The notes: generated from the letters alone by a model not told the origin. Shown: positions 1-8,928, counted from the first letter of the stretch. The stretch: DNA of 64,000 nucleotides from Rudaeicoccus suwonensis (GCF_007829035.1 NZ_VIVQ01000001.1:372001-436000); one strand, 5' to 3'. A program made the numbers and translations.

Positions 1-1
1 G

Positions 2-805
2 GTGGCCGAGGTGTTCGCAGCGGCGTGGCCGAGCGAGAGCAACACGTCGATCACCGGATTCATCGCGGCGTGGGCCGGCGTGAGATTGCCGTATTGGTAT
101 GTCGCAGAAGGTGATTCGGCCGCTGTCGAGCGTCAACTGGCAGGCGCCGGTGCGCAACGACTGGCGGCGGTCGACCCGGCGTCCTCGGACGCGCTGGTGG
201 CTGCATCCCTGATCGTGGCGACCACCGACGACGCCGATCTGCTGGCGCGTTGGGCTGCCAACGACGATCGTCCCGCGATCGCGTGCGGTGATGACGACTT
301 CGGCTGGACCGTGGTGAAGCGCCAGGCACTGCTCGGTCTCATCGACGAGGCCGTCATCGATGCCGCCGCGCAACGCGACAACAGCATGTCCGGCAAGCTG
401 TCCGCCCTCGGTGCGCGCGCTGCGCTGCCGAGCGCCGACGCCAAGCAGTGGGCGTGGGAGCAACTGGTCGGTGACCAGCCGTTGTCGAACTACGAGGCCA
501 GCGCCATTGGGGGCGCGTTCTTCGGCGGCGCCGGTCAGGTCGAGGGGGTGCGGGAGGTGCTTGCGCCATACGTGCCCAGGTATTTCAGCGACCTGCCCAG
601 ACTGGCCGGCAAGTATGGCGAGATGGCTCTCGCGAACCTCGTGCACCTCTCGTTCCCGGCACAGTTGGCGGATCCGTCGGTGGCCGCCGAGGCGCGTCGC
701 GCGCTGGAGTCCGGGGAGTTGACCGCCGGCATTCGCCGGGCGTTCGTCGACGGACTCGACGAATTGGAGCGCGTCATCGCTTCGCGCGCGGCGTTCAGCG
801 GCTGA
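2..805 (+). CDS. pepN: aminopeptidase N, C-terminal part (5' truncated by window edge)
   Basis: The reading frame is already open at the window edge and ends at TGA 803-805, so only the last 267 residues of the protein are present. They look like the helical ERAP1-like C-terminal domain of actinobacterial M1 aminopeptidase N, including a 'GWTVVKRQALLG' segment, a 'GDQPLSN' segment and a closing 'FVDGLDELER' helix. The HExxH zinc site would lie upstream, outside the window, so activity cannot be judged here. The family is a cytosolic zinc aminopeptidase that trims peptides. The GTG at position 2 is probably an internal codon. The next gene faces it, and the 225-bp spacer is GC-rich with no clear gene. 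Confidence 0.75.
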   Translation: MAEVFAAAWPSESNTSITGFIAAWAGVRLPYWYVAEGDSAAVERQLAGAGAQRLAAVDPASSDALVAASLIVATTDDADLLARWAANDDRPAIACGDDDFGWTVVKRQALLGLIDEAVIDAAAQRDNSMSGKLSALGARAALPSADAKQWAWEQLVGDQPLSNYEASAIGGAFFGGAGQVEGVREVLAPYVPRYFSDLPRLAGKYGEMALANLVHLSFPAQLADPSVAAEARRALESGELTAGIRRAFVDGLDELERVIASRAAFSG

Positions 806-1030
806 CCGTCGCGCAGACCGAAGCGGTCACGGACCCGGGCTCGAGCGCGGACGCGGCTTCAACGGACGGTGCTCGAGGTCAACGAAGTCGCCGTGATCGC
901 CGGCGTCAGGCGCGTGACGAACTGCCCGACGTCTCGACCGGCCGGGCAGCTGGCCCGGGCAGGGTGGCCAGTGGCAGGCCGCCCGGGCGGGCCGCTCCGG
1001 TGGGCCCGGTGCGGGCCGCATCGCGGCAGG

Positions 1031-2527
1031 TCAGCGACCGAACTGTGCTCGCAATTCGCGCTTGAGCACCTTGTGGCTCGGGCCTAGCGGCAACTCGTGC
1101 ACGATCTCCACGCGGCGTGGGTACTTGTGCGCCGCCAGCCGCTCCTTCGACCAGGTGATGAGCGCGTCCGGGTCGACCACCACCCCGGTCTCCGGCACCA
1201 CCACCGCGCAGATCTCCTCACCGCGCTCGGCATCCGGGACACCGATCACCGACACCTGTGCGACCCCGTCATACCGCTGCAGGGTCTCTTCGACCTCGCG
1301 CGGATAGACGTTGAAACCGCCGCGGATGATGAGATCCTTGGTGCGATCGACGATCGACAGGAAGCCGTCCTCGTCCCGCATGCCGATGTCGCCGGTGCGG
1401 AACCAGCCGTCCTGCAGGGCGGCTTCGGTCGCCTCCGGATTGCCGAGGTACCCCGCGAAGATGTTGTGCCCACACAGCACGACCTCACCGCGCTCGCCGA
1501 CCGGCAGCAGCACGACGTGGTCGGTGATCGCCGGATCGGCAACCTCCGCCTCGCAGCCCCACACCGGTTGCCCGACCGTGCCGGGCCGCGGTGGCAGGTG
1601 TGACAGGTTCGTCGTCGCCGTCGGAGACGTCTCTGACAAGCCGTAGCCCTCACGCACCGTCGCGCCGAACTTCGCCTCGAACGCTTCCAGCACAGCGACC
1701 GGCAGCGATGCGCCGCCGGAGTTGCACTCCTGCAGTTGCGGCACCGGCGTGACCTCGTCCGCATGCTGCAACAGCTGGATCAGCATCGTCGGCACCGCTG
1801 ACATCCGGGTGATGTTCTCGTCATTGAGGATTCGCAGGACTTCGACGGGTTCGAAGCGCGGCACGAGCACCAGCGTCGCGCCCGCACGGAAGGTCGCGTT
1901 CAACGAGATCGACTGTCCGAAGATGTGGAACAGCGGCAGCGCCCCCAGGATCATCTCGTCGTTGCCGACGTTCCCTGTGTCGAACGCAGCAACCGTCGCG
2001 TTCATCACCAGGTTGAGGTGCGTCAGCATCGCGCCTTTGGGCCGGCCCGTCGTGCCCGAGGTGTAGAACACCACCGCCACATCGTCCGGCTGCCTGCTCA
2101 CGTATGTCGCAAGCGGGTTGCGTCCCTCGGCCATCCCGACGAGTGACGCCTCATCGATCCCGCACTCGCCTGCGGCGGCGATCGCAGTCTCGGCGAACCA
2201 CGGATGGTGCAGCAACAGCCGCGCACCGGAGTTCTGCACCAGGTAGGCGGCCTCGGTGGGGCGCAGCATCGGCGGCACCGGCACGACCGTGGCGCCGGCG
2301 GCGATGATGCCGTAATACGCCCCGACGAACTCGATCACGTTCGGCGCGAGCAGCGCCACCCGGTCGCCCGGCTTGACGCCGCTCGCGACCAAGGCATCGC
2401 CGTACCGCAGTGCGAGATCCCACACCTGCGCGTACGTCAGCCGTCGATCTCCTTCGACGAGAGCGACTTTCGTCGGCCGGCGCCGTGCCGGCTCGGCCAG
2501 CACGGACGCCAACGACAGCGTGCTCAC
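1031..2527 (-). CDS. AMP-forming acyl-CoA synthetase (fatty acid-CoA ligase)
   Basis: A 498-residue member of the ANL adenylating superfamily, which activates a carboxylic acid with ATP and loads it on CoA. The P-loop-like 'YTSGTTGRPKGA' lies near residue 150, the adenine motif 'GYGLSETSP' near 295, 'GWFRTGDIG' near 375, and the C-terminal hinge and catalytic Lys region ('DLIIRGGFNVYPREVE', then 'GPSHKVLKREL') is intact. The length is usual for medium or long-chain ligases. It starts at GTG 2527, overlapping the MaoC stop codon by four bases (GTGA). It is the last gene of a four-gene operon (SDR, SDR, MaoC, ligase), which suggests degradation or activation of a fatty or cyclic acid; the substrate cannot be read from sequence. 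Confidence 0.88.
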   Translation of the reverse strand: MSTLSLASVLAEPARRRPTKVALVEGDRRLTYAQVWDLALRYGDALVASGVKPGDRVALLAPNVIEFVGAYYGIIAAGATVVPVPPMLRPTEAAYLVQNSGARLLLHHPWFAETAIAAAGECGIDEASLVGMAEGRNPLATYVSRQPDDVAVVFYTSGTTGRPKGAMLTHLNLVMNATVAAFDTGNVGNDEMILGALPLFHIFGQSISLNATFRAGATLVLVPRFEPVEVLRILNDENITRMSAVPTMLIQLLQHADEVTPVPQLQECNSGGASLPVAVLEAFEAKFGATVREGYGLSETSPTATTNLSHLPPRPGTVGQPVWGCEAEVADPAITDHVVLLPVGERGEVVLCGHNIFAGYLGNPEATEAALQDGWFRTGDIGMRDEDGFLSIVDRTKDLIIRGGFNVYPREVEETLQRYDGVAQVSVIGVPDAERGEEICAVVVPETGVVVDPDALITWSKERLAAHKYPRRVEIVHELPLGPSHKVLKRELRAQFGR

Positions 2528-2979
2528 GGAACGACGACCGACAAGATCTCAGCCACGCACGCCGGCTTCGCGCCACCTTCGATCTCGATGGTCGCGCGAG
2601 CCGTCACGGTGAAACCGAGCGACGACGGCTCGACCGACACCAACTCGAAGCCGCCACGCACCCGCGAGCCCACCGGCACCGGCGTCGGGAAGCGAACCTT
2701 GTTGGAGCCGTAGTTGATTCCCATCTTCACACCGCTGACCGTGTACACCTGACCGGCGAGCATCGGCAGCAGCGACAAGGTCATGTACCCGTGTGCGATG
2801 GTCCCGCCGAAGGGTCCGGCCGCGGCCTTGTCGACGTCGACGTGGATCCACTGATGGTCACCGGTTGCCTCGGCGAACTGGTTGACCGCCTCTTGCGTCA
2901 CCTGGTGCCAGTCGCTGTAGCCCAAGTGTTCGCCGACACCGGCCTTCAGCTCGTCGATTCCGTTGAAAGTACGCATCAT
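2524..2979 (-). CDS. MaoC-like (R)-specific enoyl-CoA hydratase
   Basis: A 151-residue single hot-dog MaoC dehydratase. The hydratase-2 signature is visible: 'ATGDHQWIHVD' near residues 38-48, followed by 'PFGGTIAHGYMTLSL', which gives the Asp/His dyad and the HGY loop. The family hydrates trans-2-enoyl-CoA to (R)-3-hydroxyacyl-CoA. It starts at ATG 2979 (a second ATG follows directly), immediately after the SDR stop codon with no gap. Its stop overlaps the ligase start. This tight packing with an SDR and an acyl-CoA ligase suggests the three proteins act in sequence on one acyl-CoA. Confidence 0.88.
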   Translation of the reverse strand: MMRTFNGIDELKAGVGEHLGYSDWHQVTQEAVNQFAEATGDHQWIHVDVDKAAAGPFGGTIAHGYMTLSLLPMLAGQVYTVSGVKMGINYGSNKVRFPTPVPVGSRVRGGFELVSVEPSSLGFTVTARATIEIEGGAKPACVAEILSVVVP

Positions 2980-3741
2980 TCAGTCCTTCGGGCCGCCGGC
3001 GACATACAGCACCTGGCCGCTGACGAAGCCGGCGTCCTCGCTGCAGAAGAAGGACGCGGCTGCCGCGATGTCCTCGGGGCGTCCGACCCGCTGCACCGGG
3101 ATCTCCTTCGCGGCGAACTTCTGCATGTCCTCGAAGTCGACACCCACGCGCTTGGCGGTGGCCGCCGTCATGTCGGTGACGATGAAGCCGGGCGCGATCG
3201 CGTTCGCGGTGACGCCGAACTTGCCGAGTTCGATCGCGAGGGTCTTGGTGAACCCCTGCAGTCCGGCCTTCGCCGCGGAGTAGTTGACCTGGCCACGGTT
3301 GCCCTGCGCAGAAGTGCTGGAAAGATTGACGATTCGCCCGTAGGTGGCTTCGGTCATGTACTTCTGCACGGCGCGCGTCATCAGGAAGCTGCCGCGCAGG
3401 TGCACCGCCATGACGGTGTCCCAGTCGTCGACGCTCATCTTGAACAGCAGGTTGTCGCGCAGCACACCGGCGTTGTTGACCAGCACGGTCGGGGCGCCGA
3501 GTTCGGCAGCCACGCGCTCGACGGCTGCCGCGACGGATGCCTCGTCGGACACATCGCAGCCCACGCCCAGCGCACGACCGCCGGCGTCGGTGATCTGCTG
3601 TGCCGCTGCCTGACAGGCGCCCTCGTCAAGGTCGAGGATGGCCACCGCCATGCCGTCCTTGGCCAGGCGTGTTGCGACGGCGGCACCGATGCCGCGTGCC
3701 GCGCCGGTCACGATCGCTGTGCGAGTGGTGTCTTCGGTCAT
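2980..3741 (-). CDS. FabG-like 3-oxoacyl-CoA/ACP reductase (SDR)
   Basis: A 253-residue classical short-chain dehydrogenase. The cofactor motif TGAARGIG is at residues 12-19, NNAG near 89-92, catalytic Ser near 142 and Tyr154-x-x-x-Lys158 in 'NYSAAKAG'. 'NAIAPGFIVTDM' and the C-terminal 'GQVLYVAGG' are typical of FabG-type 3-ketoacyl reductases using NADP(H). The neighbouring MaoC and acyl-CoA ligase make interconversion of 3-oxo and 3-hydroxyacyl-CoA the likely role. The start is ATG 3741, 48 bp downstream of another SDR on the same strand, so both probably share the promoter near 4600. Confidence 0.88.
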   Translation of the reverse strand: MTEDTTRTAIVTGAARGIGAAVATRLAKDGMAVAILDLDEGACQAAAQQITDAGGRALGVGCDVSDEASVAAAVERVAAELGAPTVLVNNAGVLRDNLLFKMSVDDWDTVMAVHLRGSFLMTRAVQKYMTEATYGRIVNLSSTSAQGNRGQVNYSAAKAGLQGFTKTLAIELGKFGVTANAIAPGFIVTDMTAATAKRVGVDFEDMQKFAAKEIPVQRVGRPEDIAAAASFFCSEDAGFVSGQVLYVAGGPKD

Positions 3742-3789
3742 GGGTGACGTGTCCTTCGATTGTTGGATTCGGTTGTGGTTGGTGCAGAT

Positions 3790-4581
3790 TCAGCGTGGCT
3801 GATCGAGTTCGTCGATGCGTCCTTGCAGGCGCTGCATGCCGCTCAGCCATTTGTCGGTGTTCGCGCCGCGGAAGCCGAAATAGTCGCGCACCTCCGGGTG
3901 GGGGAGCACCAGGAACTCTTCACGCTCGATCGTCTCGACCAGCGCCGTCGCGACGTCTTCGGGTTGCAGGGCGCCGTCGTGGCCGATGACCTCCGCGAGT
4001 GCGCCGTCGCCGGGCCCGGGATACATGTCGGTGCGCACGCCCTGCGGGCAGATCGCGTGCACCTTGATGCCGCGGTGCCCGTATGACGCGGCCAGCCACT
4101 CGGCGAAGGCCTCTGCGCCGTGCTTGGTGACGGCGTACGTCGGCTGTCCGAGGATCGTGAGCAGGCCGGCCGCGGAGGCTGTCACGACGAAGCGGCCGTG
4201 ACCTCGTTCGAGCCAGCCCGGGATGAGCAGTTGCGCGGCGCGCACGTGCGCCATCACGTTGACCTCCCACGAGGCGGCCCACTCGGCCTCGGTGGACGCC
4301 AAACCCTCGCCGCGCGCGATCCCGGCGTTGCCGACCCAGACGTCGATCTCGCCCAGTTGTGCGGTGGCTTGAGTGATCAGGTGCTGCACGCCGCCGGCTG
4401 AGGCGCAGTCGCCCGAAACGGCATGTGCGCCAATGGATTCCGCAGTCTCGCGCAGTGGTTCTTCGAGCACGTCGGCGATGACCACCCGTGCGCCTTCGTC
4501 GCGTAGCCGGGTCGCGATGGCTCGGCCGATGCCGCGTGCGGCGCCGGTCACGACGACGCCTTTGTCCTGCCAGTCGGCCAT
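3790..4581 (-). CDS. short-chain dehydrogenase/reductase, lead gene of acyl-CoA operon
   Basis: A 263-residue SDR with TGAARGIG at residues 12-19, 'VGNAGIARG' in place of NNAG, and a YxxxK catalytic pair in 'PTYAVTKHG'. The reading frame runs on upstream through the divergent regulator gene, but ATG 4581 ('MADWQDKGVVVTG') puts the Rossmann fold at the proper distance from the N-terminus and leaves a normal divergent promoter spacer. The substrate is unknown. It is first in an operon with a second SDR, MaoC and an acyl-CoA ligase, and probably controlled by the divergent TetR protein through the palindrome at 4620-4635. Confidence 0.85.
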   Translation of the reverse strand: MADWQDKGVVVTGAARGIGRAIATRLRDEGARVVIADVLEEPLRETAESIGAHAVSGDCASAGGVQHLITQATAQLGEIDVWVGNAGIARGEGLASTEAEWAASWEVNVMAHVRAAQLLIPGWLERGHGRFVVTASAAGLLTILGQPTYAVTKHGAEAFAEWLAASYGHRGIKVHAICPQGVRTDMYPGPGDGALAEVIGHDGALQPEDVATALVETIEREEFLVLPHPEVRDYFGFRGANTDKWLSGMQRLQGRIDELDQPR

Positions 4582-4619
4582 GCGGCGACCACTCCCTCGG
4601 AATCGCGATGATGCGCTGA

Positions 4620-4635
4620 CTAAGCGCTTGCTTAG
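4620..4635. promoter_or_regulatory. palindromic operator between SDR operon and tetR
   Basis: CTAAGC-GCTT-GCTTAG is a perfect 6-bp inverted repeat around a 4-bp centre, in the 120-bp divergent spacer between the SDR operon (start 4581) and the TetR gene (start 4702). The size and symmetry suit a TetR-family dimer, and the TAAGCGCTTGCTTA core resembles sites of fatty-acid and steroid TetR repressors. That this TetR binds it is inference from position. Confidence 0.7.
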
Positions 4636-4701
4636 CGTGTCACGGTGCGGCATGCTCGTCAACGAATCAACCACGGTGGACAGCAGGAAGGTGCGAGACG
4701 T

Positions 4702-5307
4702 ATGACGTCCGAGGCGGCGCCGGCCGGCGACAGCACCTCGCGTGACCGGTTGTTGGATGCGGCCCGGGATGCTTTTGCTGCCAAGGGGTTTCACGGAACC
4801 ACCACTCGTGACATCGCCGCCGCAGCCGGTATGTCGCCTGCCGCGCTCTACGTGCACCACCCCACCAAGGAGTCGCTGCTCTTCGAGATCTCCCGCGCCG
4901 GCCACGAGGCCACCGTCGCCCGTCTGAGCGCAGCGCGTGCGGCCACCGTCAGCCCGACCGAGCAGTTGCGCCTGATGGTGCGCGAATTCGTCATCGGCCA
5001 CACCGCGCGGCATACGACGGCACGGGTGGTGAACTACGAACTCGAGGCGCTCACGCCCGAGCACCGTGTGGTCATCGACGAGTTGCGGCACGCCATCCAG
5101 CAGTTGATGCGTGAGGTGCTCGCCGCCGGCGTCGAATCCGGCGAATTCGCTTGTGCTGACATCGGTATGACAGCCAACGCGATCATGGGTATGTCGATCG
5201 ACGTCGCCCGCTGGTATCACGAGGACGGCGACTGGAGCGGCGAACGCATCGCTGCGCATCACGCGGACACGGCGGTGCTGATGGCCGGCGCTTCGTCGTC
5301 CGGTTGA
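4702..5307 (+). CDS. TetR-family transcriptional regulator
   Basis: A 201-residue TetR protein. The N-terminal helix-turn-helix covers roughly residues 15-60 ('LLDAARDAFAAKGFHGTTTRDIAAAAG' read in parts, then 'ALYVHHPTKESLLFEI'). The C-terminal ligand-binding half is of the KstR2/FadR-like style. ATG 4702 is chosen because it gives a normal short N-terminal arm; earlier in-frame starts would run into the operator. It is divergent from an acyl-CoA operon and most likely represses that operon and itself in response to an acyl-CoA. The ligand is not predictable from sequence. Confidence 0.88.
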   Translation: MTSEAAPAGDSTSRDRLLDAARDAFAAKGFHGTTTRDIAAAAGMSPAALYVHHPTKESLLFEISRAGHEATVARLSAARAATVSPTEQLRLMVREFVIGHTARHTTARVVNYELEALTPEHRVVIDELRHAIQQLMREVLAAGVESGEFACADIGMTANAIMGMSIDVARWYHEDGDWSGERIAAHHADTAVLMAGASSSG

Positions 5308-5374
5308 CGGTGCGCCGCGTCACACAAGGCAGGAATCCGGTGCCCGCGGCGCGATCCGTGCGACGATCGGCTGT

Positions 5375-6769
5375 ATGAGACATTCGCGTCGTGTGTCCAG
5401 CGCCGATCGGCTGCAGCAGGCGATCGACCGTACGGCCGACGTCAATCCACAAATCGCGGCTGTCTGCACGCCGTCGCCGGACGCCCTGGACGACGCACGT
5501 CGTCGGGACACCGAAGAACCACGGAGCGCGCTGCACGGCATACCGGTCCTGGTCAAGGACAACATCGACACTGCCGGCCTGCCGACGACGGCGGGTTCGC
5601 TGGCGCTGGCCGACGTGCCGCCACCGTCTCGGGACGCCACGCTGGTACGCCGACTTCGGGACGCCGGCATGGTGTTGCTCGGCAAGACGAATCTGAGCGA
5701 GTGGGCGAATTTCCGTGACGGGAATTCCGTCAGCGGCTGGAGTGCCTACGGTGGCCTGACCCGCAATCCGTATGCGCTGAACCGGTCTGCGGGTGGCTCG
5801 AGTTCTGGCAGTGGCGCCGCTGTTGCGGCGGGCATCACACCGTTCGCGATCGGCAGCGAGACCGACGGTTCGATCACGTGCCCCGCTGCATTCAACGGAT
5901 GCGTGGGACTCAAGCCAACGGTCGGTCTCGTGCCGCGGGACGGAATCATCCCGATCTCCCACTCGCAGGACTCACCGGGACCGTTGACCGCCACTGTCGC
6001 GCAGAGCGCAGCACTGCTTGCGGTGCTCACGGGTCAGGCGTATGACGCGGCGGTCGGACAGGAGCGATTGCGTGGTGTGCGCATCGGCGTGCCGCGAAAG
6101 ACGTTCTGGGGCTACAGCGACCACGCGGACGGCCCGGCGGAACGGGCATTGCAACTGTTGTCCGAGGCAGGTGCGACGATCGTCGACAACGCCGATCTGC
6201 CCGCCGAGCTGGGCTGGCAGGACGAACTCCTGGTCATGCTCGCCGAGTTCCGTGCCGGCCTGGCCGACTACCTCAGGACCCGCTCAGGGGATGGCCCGCG
6301 CACCCTCGCCGACATCGTGCAGTTCAACAAGGCACACGCCGCCGAGGAACTCCCGCACTTCGGGCAGTCCCTGTTGGAGGAGGCACTGGTCGCGCCGGAC
6401 CTGAACGACCGCCGTTACCTCGATGCCCTCGAGCGGTGCCGGGCTCAGTCCCGGGGTGGCGGAATTGATGCGGTGCTACGTGAGCATGACCTGACCGCGC
6501 TGGTCAGCCCGGCCTGCCCGCCGGCATTCCTCATCGACCACGTCAACCCCGAGCACACAGCGGGAGCATGTTCCACTCCTGCGGCGCAGGCGGGATACCC
6601 GTTGCTGACGGTGCCGTCGGGCGTAGCCGCCGGCCTGCCCGTGGCCGTGACGTTCTGGGGAACGGCTCACAGCGAGCAGTCGCTGCTACGGATCGCTGCG
6701 GCATACGAGGCGGCACGAGATGGTGACACCGGCCCTTTGCCCGCACCCGCCTTTGTGCCGTTCGTCTGA
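5375..6769 (+). CDS. amidase (amidase signature family)
   Basis: A 464-residue amidase-signature hydrolase. The Ser-cisSer-Lys triad is visible: Lys61 in 'PVLVKDNIDT', cis-Ser142 in 'AGGSSSGSG' and nucleophile Ser166 in 'TDGSITCPAA', with the usual 24-residue spacing between the two serines. The family hydrolyses amides, including peptide or aryl amides; GatA is a paralogue, but no gatB or gatC lies nearby, so tRNA amidotransfer is unlikely. It starts at ATG 5375, preceded by a spacer of about 65 bp after tetR. The substrate is unknown. Confidence 0.85.
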   Translation: MRHSRRVSSADRLQQAIDRTADVNPQIAAVCTPSPDALDDARRRDTEEPRSALHGIPVLVKDNIDTAGLPTTAGSLALADVPPPSRDATLVRRLRDAGMVLLGKTNLSEWANFRDGNSVSGWSAYGGLTRNPYALNRSAGGSSSGSGAAVAAGITPFAIGSETDGSITCPAAFNGCVGLKPTVGLVPRDGIIPISHSQDSPGPLTATVAQSAALLAVLTGQAYDAAVGQERLRGVRIGVPRKTFWGYSDHADGPAERALQLLSEAGATIVDNADLPAELGWQDELLVMLAEFRAGLADYLRTRSGDGPRTLADIVQFNKAHAAEELPHFGQSLLEEALVAPDLNDRRYLDALERCRAQSRGGGIDAVLREHDLTALVSPACPPAFLIDHVNPEHTAGACSTPAAQAGYPLLTVPSGVAAGLPVAVTFWGTAHSEQSLLRIAAAYEAARDGDTGPLPAPAFVPFV

Positions 6770-6920
6770 GTAAGCACGCAACCGGGCCTCGCCTGCAACG
6801 GCTGGCAGCCTGGTGCCGATCCTCATCCGCAGACAGCCATTGACGGCCTGAACACGTCGATCAGTGAGCCTCCCTGCTGCATGACTTCGGCGCGTTACGC
6901 GACCACCTCTGTCGGTCGGA

Positions 6921-7226
6921 TCACTGCCAGGTGGTGTCGCCACCGCCATACTGCATCCCCGGCGGAGGGGTGAGCGTCCAGTCGGGAGCCGGTAGTCCCT
7001 TGGCGCGGAACTCCTCGGCGACCTGGCGCTGGAACGGAAAAGCCCACTGCGGGTCTTGCGGAAGGCTGCGGATGCTGCCCCAGCATTCCTGCGCCTCGGC
7101 GTCGGTCAGCCGGCGGATCCCTGCCACCGCCCCCTCGGTCATCTTCGCCGCAAGCTCGGGCTTGCGCTGCGCCGTCTTGTCGATGTATCTGACAACCTTG
7201 TCGGCCCTCATCCTGAACGCCGTCAT
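6921..7226 (-). CDS. small hypothetical protein (101 aa)
   Basis: No family was recognised. The frame is preferred over a slightly longer overlapping frame because ATG 7226 has a good GGGAG ribosome-binding site at normal spacing and the composition is protein-like: charged helices at residues 5-45 ('KVVRYIDKTAQRKPELAAKM'), a 'LTDAEAQECWG' stretch and a Pro/Gly-rich C-terminus. No signal peptide or membrane segment is visible. It lies upstream of yajQ on the same strand reading toward the amidase, and may be a single-gene unit. Confidence 0.55.
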   Translation of the reverse strand: MTAFRMRADKVVRYIDKTAQRKPELAAKMTEGAVAGIRRLTDAEAQECWGSIRSLPQDPQWAFPFQRQVAEEFRAKGLPAPDWTLTPPPGMQYGGGDTTWQ

Positions 7227-7263
7227 GGCCGCTCCCCACGATGTATGACGAAAACCGTTGCTG

Positions 7264-7761
7264 TCAGCGGTAGTTCGTGAACTGCAGTGCGACGTCGAGG
7301 TCTGCGGACTTCAGCATCCGCTGCACCTCCTGCAGGTCGTCGCGCGACTTGCTGGTCACCCGCAGCTCGTCGCCCTCGATGCGCGACTTGACCGACTTGG
7401 GGCCCTCGTCGCGGATCAGTTTGGAGATCTTCTTGGCGTCCTCCTGGCTGATGCCGTCCTTCAGTGCGGCCTCGAGGCGGTACTCCTTGCCGGAGATCTT
7501 CGGCTCGCCGTCGTCGGACAGGTCGAGCGCCTTCAGCGACACTCCGCGTTTGACCAGCTTGGTCTGGAAGACGTCGAGCACTGCGAGCACACGCTCGGGC
7601 GCGTTGGCCTTCATCAGGATCTTCTCGCCGGACCAGTCGATCTCGGCGCCCACGCCGCGGAAGTCGAACCGGGTCGAGATCTCCTTGGCGGCCTGCAGCA
7701 TCGCGTTGCTGACCTCCTGCTTGTCGGTCTTGCTGACGATGTCGAACGACGAATCTGCCAT
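7264..7761 (-). CDS. YajQ family nucleotide-binding protein
   Basis: A 165-residue YajQ protein (DUF520), starting '[17 protein letters not shown]' and ending '[11 protein letters not shown]', the family's characteristic termini. The family has two ferredoxin-like domains; some members bind c-di-GMP or nucleotides and RNA. ATG 7761 is preceded by AGGAG. It is divergent from the tRNA-Tyr gene. The role here is known only by family resemblance. Confidence 0.93.
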   Translation of the reverse strand: MADSSFDIVSKTDKQEVSNAMLQAAKEISTRFDFRGVGAEIDWSGEKILMKANAPERVLAVLDVFQTKLVKRGVSLKALDLSDDGEPKISGKEYRLEAALKDGISQEDAKKISKLIRDEGPKSVKSRIEGDELRVTSKSRDDLQEVQRMLKSADLDVALQFTNYR

Positions 7762-7908
7762 GGCCCGCTCCTTGGTCCGGTGGTGTCTGGGATCTCCCGC
7801 CGAGTATGCCGGGTGCCCACCGGCTCCCGTCGACCCGCCCGCCGGTCGCCCAGGGCAGTGGTCGATTGGCCTACAGCTGCCCGCCCTTGTATCCTCGTCC
7901 ACGCACTT

Positions 7909-7992
7909 GCCAGGTTGCCCGAGCGGCCAATGGGAGCGGACTGTAAATCCGTCGCGAAAGCTTCGAAGGTTCGAATCCTTCACCTGGCACCA
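7909..7992 (+). tRNA. tRNA-Tyr (GTA)
   Basis: A class II tRNA with acceptor arms GCCAGGT (7909-7915) and ACCTGGC (7982-7988), discriminator A7989 and encoded CCA. The anticodon loop reads ACTGTAAAT, giving anticodon GTA for Tyr. A long variable arm and the T-arm GGTTCGAATCC are present. Confidence 0.96.
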
Positions 7993-8000
7993 GTGACATC

Positions 8001-8035
8001 ACGAAGGCCCGGACCGTTTCGGTCCGGGCCTTCGT
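8001..8035 (+). terminator. intrinsic terminator after tRNA-Tyr
   Basis: A perfect 15-bp stem (8001-8015 with 8021-8035) around the loop GTTTC, nine bases after the tRNA CCA. There is no strong T-run, as is common in high-GC actinobacteria. It may also stop transcripts arriving from the G1 peptidase gene on the other strand. Confidence 0.85.
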
Positions 8036-8094
8036 CGTGTCGTATGACGAGCGCGGCGTGCGGCTGGAGCGCCGCGCCGGTCATACCGTGCGGG

Positions 8095-8928
8095 TCACTC
8101 CTGCAGGTAGCTGATCGAGAAGTCCGTGCCGCCCGACAGGGCGCTGGTCTGGTCCTCGTACCCGTTGCTGTTGGAGGCGTCCAGGGCGGTCGGGCTGAAG
8201 TCGCCCAGGGCGCTGCCGTTGACGGTGGATCCGGTGAAGTCGACCTCGCCGAAGTCCGGGTAGGACGCCGTGGGCGATTCGATGATGAAGTCGGCGCTGG
8301 CGTTCGCACCGTCATACGACTGGGTGGTCGTCTGCGTCCAACCCTGCGTGTTGTCGGTGAGGATCAGCGTGTAGGACTCACCGCTGCGGTTCACGGTGGC
8401 CGTGATGCTGTCCCCGGCCTCCACGGTGTTGCTGTAGTACACCGGGTTGGCGGGGTACATCTCGTACCACCCCTGGTAGACCGGGGATCCGGAGGAGCAG
8501 TCGGTGGCAACGCCGGTCTGCTCGACCGAGGAGCTTCCGTAACTGTCGATGCCGACCCACGGGGCCATCAGGTCATTGGTGGAGTTGCACGTGACGCTGG
8601 GCTCGGTCCACGACGTGGAGGTCGAGGTGAAGCCGGAGCCGGTGGCGACCATGCCGGACCAGTTGCCGCCGTTGATGTTGAAACCGTGACGGGCGTGCGC
8701 GTTCACGAGCGATGCCGCGCCGCCGATCTCGTGGCGCGAGGCGCTGATGCCGCCGAAATGGGCTGCTGCCAGGCCGGCGGTCTTGGCGCCGTCGGCGAAC
8801 GTGTGGGCGGCGGCGGCGGGAGCGGGCTGGGCGGCGTGAGCAGCGCCGGTGCCGGTGATGCCGGCGGCGGCGAGAGCGATGACGCCGGCGGCCACGGTGA
8901 GTGTCCGGCGGGTGTGGAGAGTGCGCAT
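8095..8928 (-). CDS. secreted G1 family (glutamic) endopeptidase, copy 1
   Basis: A 277-residue precursor with an Arg-containing N-terminus, a hydrophobic core and an Ala-rich signal cleavage region around residue 33 (AAHAAQ). The mature part matches eqolisin (peptidase family G1): 'NWSGMVATG', 'APWVGIDSYG', Gln137 in 'VEQTG', 'GWYEMYP' and Glu217 in 'ADFIIESP'. Gln and Glu are 80 residues apart, close to the 83 between Gln53 and Glu136 of scytalidoglutamic peptidase. Cys114 and Cys144 could form a disulfide. ATG 8928 has AGGAG upstream; a longer in-frame start adds 16 residues before the signal peptide and is less likely. It is a tandem paralogue of the gene at 9295. Eqolisins are acid-active secreted proteases. 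Confidence 0.85.
   Translation of the reverse strand: MRTLHTRRTLTVAAGVIALAAAGITGTGAAHAAQPAPAAAAHTFADGAKTAGLAAAHFGGISASRHEIGGAASLVNAHARHGFNINGGNWSGMVATGSGFTSTSTSWTEPSVTCNSTNDLMAPWVGIDSYGSSSVEQTGVATDCSSGSPVYQGWYEMYPANPVYYSNTVEAGDSITATVNRSGESYTLILTDNTQGWTQTTTQSYDGANASADFIIESPTASYPDFGEVDFTGSTVNGSALGDFSPTALDASNSNGYEDQTSALSGGTDFSISYLQE

Noticed and set aside
2410-3747. Long plus-strand open frame (445 codons) opposite the acyl-CoA operon
   Set aside because: It is antisense to well-supported SDR, MaoC and ligase genes; its product is His/Arg/Asp-rich low-complexity sequence typical of high-GC shadow frames.
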